Assembly (NCBI RefSeq): GCF_963576615.1
Contig: NC_088717.1
Coordinates: forward strand, 55,197,526 to 55,261,525
Source: Watersipora subatra
Lineage: Eukaryota; Bryozoa; Gymnolaemata; Cheilostomatida; Watersiporidae
Direction: 5' to 3'
DNA length: 64,000 bases
Shown: piece by piece, positions 25,201 through 34,200 of the stretch
Position numbering within the stretch: the stretch's first letter is position 1
Layout of the letters: every line of letters starts with the position of its first letter
Notes under the pieces: generated by a model
Databases searched by the model: none
Told to the model about the DNA's origin: nothing
Seen by the model: the letters and a program-made list of their open reading frames with translations, nothing else
Translations under genes and position numbers: made by a program

Positions 25201-28200
25201 TGCCATATTTATTTGTTATCATGATCAAAAAACCACATAGTTTGAAGAACTAAAAAAAATAATGTTTCGCTATTGCCGACAAATAATAAGCCAATGTGTA
25301 TCAAATCATAACACTTAAGATTTACAGTGAAAATTGCTTGTTTCAAGCCCAAGGCTTGCTCAAAACATTGATGTGAACCTGTGGTTTGTAACAATGTTTT
25401 ATTTAGTAGTGTGTTTGTAGATCCGCAAGTAAGTATGGCCTTGAACTGGCATTTGACAAGTGATTGTCTTTTGTAGATGCGATGGAGATGCTGTCGATGA
25501 GATTGAAGAGTGATGGATCCTTCAACATAGAATCGGTGCTGACTCCTCTCAAAGATCAAGTGTCTATAGTCATCATGCAGTATTATGACTCGAGCCAGAG
25601 GATATTGCATCAGGTACGGGCGCCTCAAATTAGCCAAAAGTCTTGTCTTTCATTCTGCTGCTTCGTAATGTTACAGTACTGTACTAGCTTTCATTCATAT
25701 CTGTGTAAGAGGTGAGGTGCTACCAAATTGTATCTGGGTAGCGTACTTAACATCAGCTTATGAGGAATAACTTTTAAGATGTAAGGTCTTTTTATACCAC
25801 GATGTTTTATCGGAGTTGCTTCCACGCTGACGAAGTCTGGTGTAAAATGAGTCCCAGCTTTGTTCCAATAGCTGATTCAAGATCCATGAAACACTGCATA
25901 CTATGTTTGTCCGTTTTTGATGGTCGTCATTGATGGAGTACAGCATAAAGTTGACCATCATATCTTGCGATGTTAATAGCGTCAAAAATACCATCGAATG
26001 GAATGGAAATCGATGTTGTATTTCATTAGTAAAAAACACGACCCACTTTTTCTAGTCAGTGTTTGAGTTGATGTAAAGTCTTTCTAAAAACTAGTTTCAA
26101 ATCATAAACAGACTAAAAGCCCTTTCAACTCCAACTATTTCTACGGAAACACAACTCCCACAAATCATCCTTGTGTAAACACACCTTTAGAGTGTCAAAT
26201 ACAGAAAAACAACTTGTGTTCAACAGATTGGAAATATCTGGTTATGCAGATACTCAGAATAGTGACAGACACACTAAAGGAGGTAAGAAGCAATTAACCG
26301 CACACCAAAGTGTCCTTGATTAGATAATAGTTTCTGATACAGATAATAGTATTCTGGATTTTACAGAGACAAGAGATATGATTGCCTGATATGTGAAATG
26401 GTAACATCACTAATACTGCATACTCGCGTAGTGACACACTCAGGCATTACAGACCAATTCTTGTTTACTAAAGCATCACAAGCTTTCATCCCACCATGTA
26501 AACCCTCAACATATGCAGCCATGTCTCTCATTAACTGCAATCACATTTCTCTGTCACAGGCTGTGACATATCTGCCACCTTGCTCTGTTAAATAACAGTC
26601 ATCACATGCTTCAGCATCTCTTCAGTCATACGCCTTCGCGTGTCTTCATCTTACACCACATCTTACAAACAAATGACACTGATGAATTGGAGGTGTACTA
26701 GTAGCCGTCTTGAGTGCAAAACTGTTTTAGTTGGGGATGCTGATAAGCTGAACGGGACGCGTCTTCACACCCGATAAGCGGTGTTTGTGCAGCGGATTAA
26801 GATCACTTACTTGTTCAGTGAGATCATGTCATCCCAGCGGTTTCTTTCAGAAGAATCAACTCTCGTATACTTCTCTAATCTCTATTCATCTCATCTAACT
26901 TCTAGAACTTTCTCAAGAGCACAATAATATTTTGGTTAAAAGAGTGAATTGAGAGTTTGTTGCTAGTTACAGCTACTAGACGAGCCATAGAAGGACAAAT
27001 TAAATTTTTCCGGAACTTTCTATCTTGAGTTTTTGGCCCTTGGAAGGCTCCTACAGATCAAGAGGAGTAGCAAGATGGAAAGTTTGTGCCAGCTACAATT
27101 AACTTATTCCTTATATTTCTTCATCTCAAGTTCGTCAGTTGAAGGAGTTGTCTTCTGCTGTATACTTCACGAATCAGGTTCCATCCTTTTTATAGGTTCT
27201 TGACTCTGAAAATGGCTGTGGCCAGCCTCCTTCAAAGCCTACAAGAAGTAAAAGATCTGTTCCGTTTGTCAGTGAGGATGTCCCTTTCAGAACCAGGACA
27301 GGATCGCAGCTGAAGATCTATGTAGAGAGTGTAAAAAGGATTTTGCGAGAAGAGAAGATGCTCTGGGCATATAACGCGTTGCCAGGAACCATGTGCTCCT
27401 CAATCAGTGCGACCACTGGCAGTCAATGCTGGAATGGAGAAGATGATGCTGTGTACGTTAGTTGCAGTTTTTATCAGATCTCTTAATAACTATGTTGTTT
27501 TTTTCTGCTGAACTTTCATGAGTACGCAGTTTTTAGGCTAAGTTAAATAGATTACGGTTTTATGTTGAAAACTGTCCTATCTTACTTGACATTATGGGCT
27601 GTCCTACAGTCCATAAAAAATGATTTTTTCACTCTCACTGACCATCCTGTGTCAATGATGTCAGGAGATGCTGTTATATATTATATATTACTTTATTGGC
27701 AATAAGCTCATTTAAAAAAGAAATGCTTTTAAAATTATACCATGAAAAAATTGCGAAACAAAAAAGGCCTACAGCTAGTTTATAAAATCAAACAAATGGT
27801 TTGAAAAATAATGTTTAAAATACCTAATTACTATACTGCAAATATCTTACTATTTCTATCAATTGCGTGTATAAAACCATTTGTTCCAAAAGCATCGAGT
27901 TTACCCCGTTTCATCAACAACTACCAGTTGAAACATATTTAAAATAAGCAAGCTTTTTGCTTAGATTTTTACCGAGCAGCTTCAAGACCATTGACCTCTC
28001 ACAAACGATACATATCACCACTTCTCAAACTGCTCAATACTATAATAGAAGTAACCGTGGATAACAAACATTTTAATTTCTGCACAGCACACTTAGTTAA
28101 ACAAGTAAACTTCAACAATAACCTTTCTAAACTCGCATAGTGTATGACCAAAATGATCATTGTTCGAGGCAACGTGTCAAATATGAGCGCTGTGCATTAG

Positions 28201-31200
28201 CTACCGACCTTGAACTACCATCATGCTGCTCAAATCTTTCTGCATCACATGGTTGTTTTTCTGCTCGGTTTACTTGGCACAGTTACTTGGCTAATTATGC
28301 CTACGTTAAAATAAGGAATTTTAAAATTTCTTCCAGCCAGAAATTAAACTCAGTTACTCATTATTGCAAACAGTTTTTCAGAAGTATAATACTAACTGAT
28401 TTTACTGTGATGCTAAAATTGATTGTTATTAAATAAATACAAAATAAATAGATGATAAATACCCTCCCTAGTAATTGTCCTTCACGCATAATTCAGTGAC
28501 CAAAAATTTTGTTAATGACTTCAGCTCGTCACAAGATCTGTAAATAAATTCAACGCTATGTCGGGATTAATAAGAATGTAAATAAATATTGAAAAACTCA
28601 AAAAAGTTGATATTTGTTCTTAAAACTACAGTCAAACATGGATAACTCGAACTTCAAGGGACCAAGCAAAAGTGTTCGAATTATCAGAGCATTCAAGTTA
28701 TCAGAGCACTGTCACAAGTCCATATATTTACTTATTTATTAGTAGATACATGTACATATACAAACTATAATATAAATCAAAAGCACAAATGGCTTGTTTC
28801 AAATTAAATGCTTCTAATGTAAAGTTTAAAACGTTTTCATGAAAAAGTATAGAGATTTTTCTATCACTTGAGATTGGTTTGTTGTTTGAGGTGATGTTAT
28901 TGCCAGGACGTTTTTCAGATTGACATTGGCAAAACTTGATCGTTGTTGAAATGCTCAAAAGAAAAGACATTTTTTTCTTTTGAGGTTTTACCCACGATCA
29001 ATTTTGCCGTTTTTTCTTGAAGTTTATGCAGATTACCTTACTTTACCTGGGATTCGTTAAGAGCAACACTCCGAGGCAGTTCAATTAGAAGTTTTACGAG
29101 GTTTTACGGTACATTCTATATCACTCACGCTTTTTTAATAGATACTTATTGAATGTACACACGTATTCTGTGTTTAGGTCAAACGATGAATAGTTTTTTG
29201 TAGCTCAGACAACGTATACGTTTAATTACAACATTTTTTAAGACGTTTTAAACATTCAACATTCCGACGTTGATTCAACACGGAATCAACGTCGGAAAAC
29301 TATTCATCACGGGCTAGCCGAGTCACGCACTCAAGGATTTTCGCCACGCACATGCAAAACAACATGCGATTTTTGTTTTGTATGTGCGTGGCGAAAATTC
29401 TTGCGCGCGTGACCCGGCTAGCCCGTGCTATTCATCGTATCGCAGTATAAATCAAATTTCACCAAACTTTTAGAAAAGTCGTTGACAAAAATATTTTGCC
29501 GATGGTGGTAATATGAATTACGAAAAGATGAAGTTTACCTCTATGGCTTTGAATAAAGTGATTTTCTAAAGCGAAAACAACCGTTTCGGTAGCTGTTGGG
29601 CAAAAAAACAGTTCGAATTAACAGTGTTGAGTACGAGTTATCTATAGCAATTTATCATTACGTGGGAACGGACCAAAGGAAATGTTCGAATTAACCATGT
29701 GTTCGAGCTATCCGTGGACGAGTTATCCATGTTTGACTGTATATATTTGCTTTTCACATTTTTTTCACATTTGCAAAAAAACAAAAAAAACAAATGTGAA
29801 AAAATTACGTGCCTCCTCAGGATGACTTGCAGTTTGTGCTGGGTATAACCTTTTAACTTGTGTACAGAACATCTGACATCACAGAGAATAAGTGAACATT
29901 CAACAACTTCTTCAGTTTGAATATAGCTAAAGGTGATTCAGCATTGAATCAAACCATTATCGCTTATTTTATGTTTTTTGTAGCATTCCATTGACTCAAC
30001 TTTGAGAGCTGGTCTTTGCAAGTTTTTGTTGCCGTGATCATGTGATTTGTTTGTAGGTGTAGGAGGTGTGTAAACATGTGGACTGCAAAAACTTTATTGT
30101 GTTTATCACAGGTACACAAAGCCACTGATTGGAAATGGACTGATAGCCAACCAAGAAAACCCAGAAGTTGAGGTTGACCCGAGCAGAATGGATCCGATGC
30201 TTCAAGAACAAATCCAACAGCTGCAAAACATAACTGCTGCCATCTACAATGTAACCATCGGAGCAGGAGACGTAGCTTGGGTCAAGTTGCAAAGTAAGTA
30301 TGCCTATCACGAACCTTCTGGGTTCTTCTCACTATATCGTGTCACAAGGTATTAGCAACAACCTTCGTATGTGTGAATGTTTCCCACGCACACGCTAACT
30401 CTAACCCTGGCACCAATTGGCCCTCCCTGTCCTCAGTTCATATGGTAGTTCCTAGTGAATTTAAAGGCTGTTTTCCATGTTGATTGCTCTGACTTTTACA
30501 GTTCCTCTACCAAATGTTTCCTCCACTAGTCTTGGGGAGAGCAGAGCAGGTAAACTTTGTCTAGCAAACTCTTCAAGCTTTTCCTGCTTGCTTCCTTTTT
30601 TACCCAGTAATCACTTCTACTATTTCTTCTGTCTTCTAGGCTAATAAAAAAAACCGTCATCATTCAATTACTATAATTTTATATATGTTCTGTAACTGCT
30701 TGTATGCTAATGCTCAGCTATTGGGAGATTATCCCTTTATAGAGAAGACAACTCCCAGCTAATTAGCTTTCAATAGCGTATGTTTATTAATCTGGTAGCA
30801 ATTGGCATGAATGCAAATGCACTATAAAATGTACTATGAAGTGCACTATAGATGACTCTGCTCATAAGGTTGTGACTGACAAGGTCGTGACCCAGATCGA
30901 CCCTACGAACCCAGCTCGACCCCCATGAACCCAGCTCATGAACATTTGCCGTTAATTTAGAGATGCTAGTATTGCTAAACTGCTAAACTTGCTAACAACA
31001 TACTGTTATACAAATAAAATTCTTGCTTGGTAGCTGTTGACGACCCCGCTATTTGCTTTTTCTGTGTTTTGTCTCCACTCTATTTAAGAAGGATAATGAT
31101 TATTGGTAATCACTACTATTTACAATGTCTTTTTGACTTTGCTTGACATTCATGTGAGACTTGCTCGAGTAATGATACTCATACACTCATACATAGTAGT

Positions 31201-34200
31201 TGCACAGAACAATACATGGTTATCTTAATAATCTCTCTATTTTATTTTAGTGAAGAGCTACTATGATCGAGTGCGTTTTCAAGATTGGGGTTCTGGGTAA
31301 GTCTGTTATAGTGAGTGCTTATCTCAACACTGCTACATCTGCCTGCACAAAATTTGTCACCTATAAAATTGTCATAATATTTAATTTTGCTTTTTTGATC
31401 CAGAGTTGTCTTCCCACTGCACAGTTGTAGAGATGTAGTCTCCGGTATTTTTAAGCATCCATTTGTAAGTTTATTGCATCTTTCTTTTGTCATGATTAGA
31501 TCACAACACAGAGGCCGTACTGGCAGCATAGCTCGCTTACAACTGAGCTGTTCTTTTATGTTTGGTTATGGTTCAAAATAGCTAGATATTTCAAGCAGCA
31601 AAATGAAAATTGACATTGTCTGAAACGCAGTATTTCCATGGTATACCATTGATATACAGCTCTAAGACATGCAGTCGTTTTGCTTTCCGTATAAAATCTT
31701 TAAAAAAAAGATTCATTCAGCTCTTTCATGTGTGACTCATTTAGTGTGCAGGAGTTACATGTAGGTTTACTATTTACTTTTTTAAATCCTACCACCATAA
31801 TTGCTACATTCTTTTGTGATACCTCTTGCTCCCTCTTGCTCAATTCTCAGCAAGATCAAAGCAGTGGCAACTGGAAAAATACGAGATGCGCTGCCAAAAC
31901 CTATACACTTTGATCTTTCATTCTCTATCTGTTGTTATGGTGCTGAGAAAGTTGAAAAGCTATTTTCATGCCAATAGTTTCAAAGGGTGTAATCTGTAAT
32001 TAATTGCACCAAGCCAGTAACTAACCAGCATTGTTGAGTTTTTTTATTCCTCTTGCCACCAGCCTAGCTGTCTACAGAACCTGGTCATGAGGTCAACAAG
32101 AGAGCTGTACAAACTTGTACACATTTTTTGTACAAAATATTTTGTACAATTTTTTTTGCGTATAAAACCTTTTGTACAACCTGTACAAAAGCTTGTAAAC
32201 GTATTCTCATTCAAGTTCAACACACTTGAATCATTAGCTTTAGCAGACTGATAGCACTATTTTTTGTCAAAATTAATATAAGATTTTATCTTTTTAGGAA
32301 ATATGATGATGAAGTAGAAATGTCCAGTGGGAGTGGCTCTTTGTTTCCTTTTATCCCATACGTGAGTATCACCTATCAACAGCCTGCATAAAGCGCAGTC
32401 TGCATATATGTCATAGCACTTAACTGTCCTTGACAAAATGAGACAAAGTATTTGCTGCTAGCCTTAAAATAACTAATTAATACTACCTAGTACTATTGGC
32501 TATATATATACTAAGACCTATAGCATACCATAAAACCTCTATTTGAATGCCACCTTTATTTGAATGCCACCTTTATTTGAATGCCACCTTTATTTGAATG
32601 CCACCTCTAATAGAACGCCATTATAAAAGGGTTGGAAAATACAGCGTCGCTTTTTAATTGACTGCAACCTCTATTCGCCCACCACTTTGATATTCTTTGA
32701 TCTTTACAAACCAATAATAGAAAGGGATCAGTAGAAAAGTGTCCACAAAGTAGTACTACTAATGACTCAGTTACATCAATAACAATTAACCTGTTCATTG
32801 CTCCTGAAGTTTTGCCTCGATTTTAATGGCGATGTACCTGAGAAGATCGATCGTCACAATCATCAGAACTACACTCTAATTTGAAGTCACTAAAATCTAA
32901 ACGATATCTATTGCTTTCTTATTGGTCCATAAAATGGTTTACAATTTTACCTGAAGATTTTAAAGCATTTGGATGAACGATTACAATACTCTTTAGAAAC
33001 ACCGTCCGACATAATAGCAGCCATTTTTATGGCGTATTCTAACTTTAAAATGTTAAAAACACCTTTAAAACTTGAAAATGTTATGTCTGTTTTCTAACTC
33101 TAAACCTTAGCGGTTTTTCTTTAAAACTTTGAAAGCGACGCCATTAAAATAATTAATATAATATTTTATAATCAAAGTAGTTTTTTTGTTTAATTCGGTC
33201 TGATACTTTGGCCTCTATGAACAATAGTACAGCAATAATGCTGAGGCCAACATCATTAATGTCGATTCACCCGAAGGAGAGTGCAAAATATATGCAACAT
33301 TAGTGTTGTTTCACCCGTAAAAGGGTTGTATTTATCTTTCCAAAATTTTACGAGCAAGTCGAAAAATACATTTGGATTGTAAGCCTGTTAAAGTAATAAA
33401 TTTATGTTTCAAATGTTAAACAATCGCATATCCTCTGCAAATCATAAACAGTTTTTTAGTCACTTCTGGCATTGTGATGAAGCAGAAAAGCGGTTTACCT
33501 AGCACTCTCTAACTTGTGTTATAACAATGTTGCTTTTTTGTTATCAAATCTCAATATTGTTATTATGTGAACTCAGTATGCAGTAAACAACAGGCTCTCT
33601 AGCTTTCAGCATTTATGGTTTTAGTATTTTTGGTGTTGCTTTTAAGATACTGTAGAACCTCTATTTGACCGCCACCTCTATTTGACCGCCACCTCTATTT
33701 GACCGCCACTACAAGAGAAGGATTGAAAAATAGACCGCCACTTTCTATTTGAACCCCACCTTTATTCGATTGCTACTTTGACAATCTTGAATCTTTATGA
33801 ACTCATAATATCAAGTGATCAGAAGAAAAGTGACCACAAAATCGTGTTAATAATGAATCCTTTACATCAATAACAATCAAGTCGCTTGTAGTCCGACTCC
33901 AAAGCTTTTAGCCATTGAAACTTTAAAAGTAACACCATAGAAATAATTAATAACTGTCGCAGGCTAATCATACAGTAGTTTCTTATTTACTCCGGTTTTG
34001 ATAATTCGAAGTGCATATACATAAAAATGGTTTACAGTTTTAGGCCAAAGGTTACGTTTAGTGAGCAAAACTTTTACGCGTTGCATTTGTGCTAAATGTG
34101 ATGCGTACAAGTTTCGTTCTGCCAAAAAATTGTTTGGATGCTAATATCGACTAGTTCAGCCGTGCAGGAAAAGTGTTGAGGTCAGATGACATTGTGGAAA

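Larger units (their letters stand above)
28629..29739. mobile_element. Tigger/pogo-like element, 1111 bp, composite
   Basis: TIRs CAGTCAAACATGGATAACTC (28629) and GAGTTATCCATGTTTGACTG (ending 29739), essentially perfect over 20 bp, with TA on both sides. Subterminal AAGTGTTCGAATTA / GTTCGAATTAAC boxes resemble Tigger ends. Contains a fold-back family fragment (28830-29040), a piece of the CCGTAAAACCTC family (about 29075-29112) and a nested palindrome at 29308-29427. No transposase. Confidence 0.8.

Noticed and set aside
27453..27460. GTTAGT as the glypican exon 7 donor
   Set aside because: It would make exon 7 end in phase 0 and shift exon 8 out of frame; GTACGT at 27453 joins to YTKPLIGNGL.
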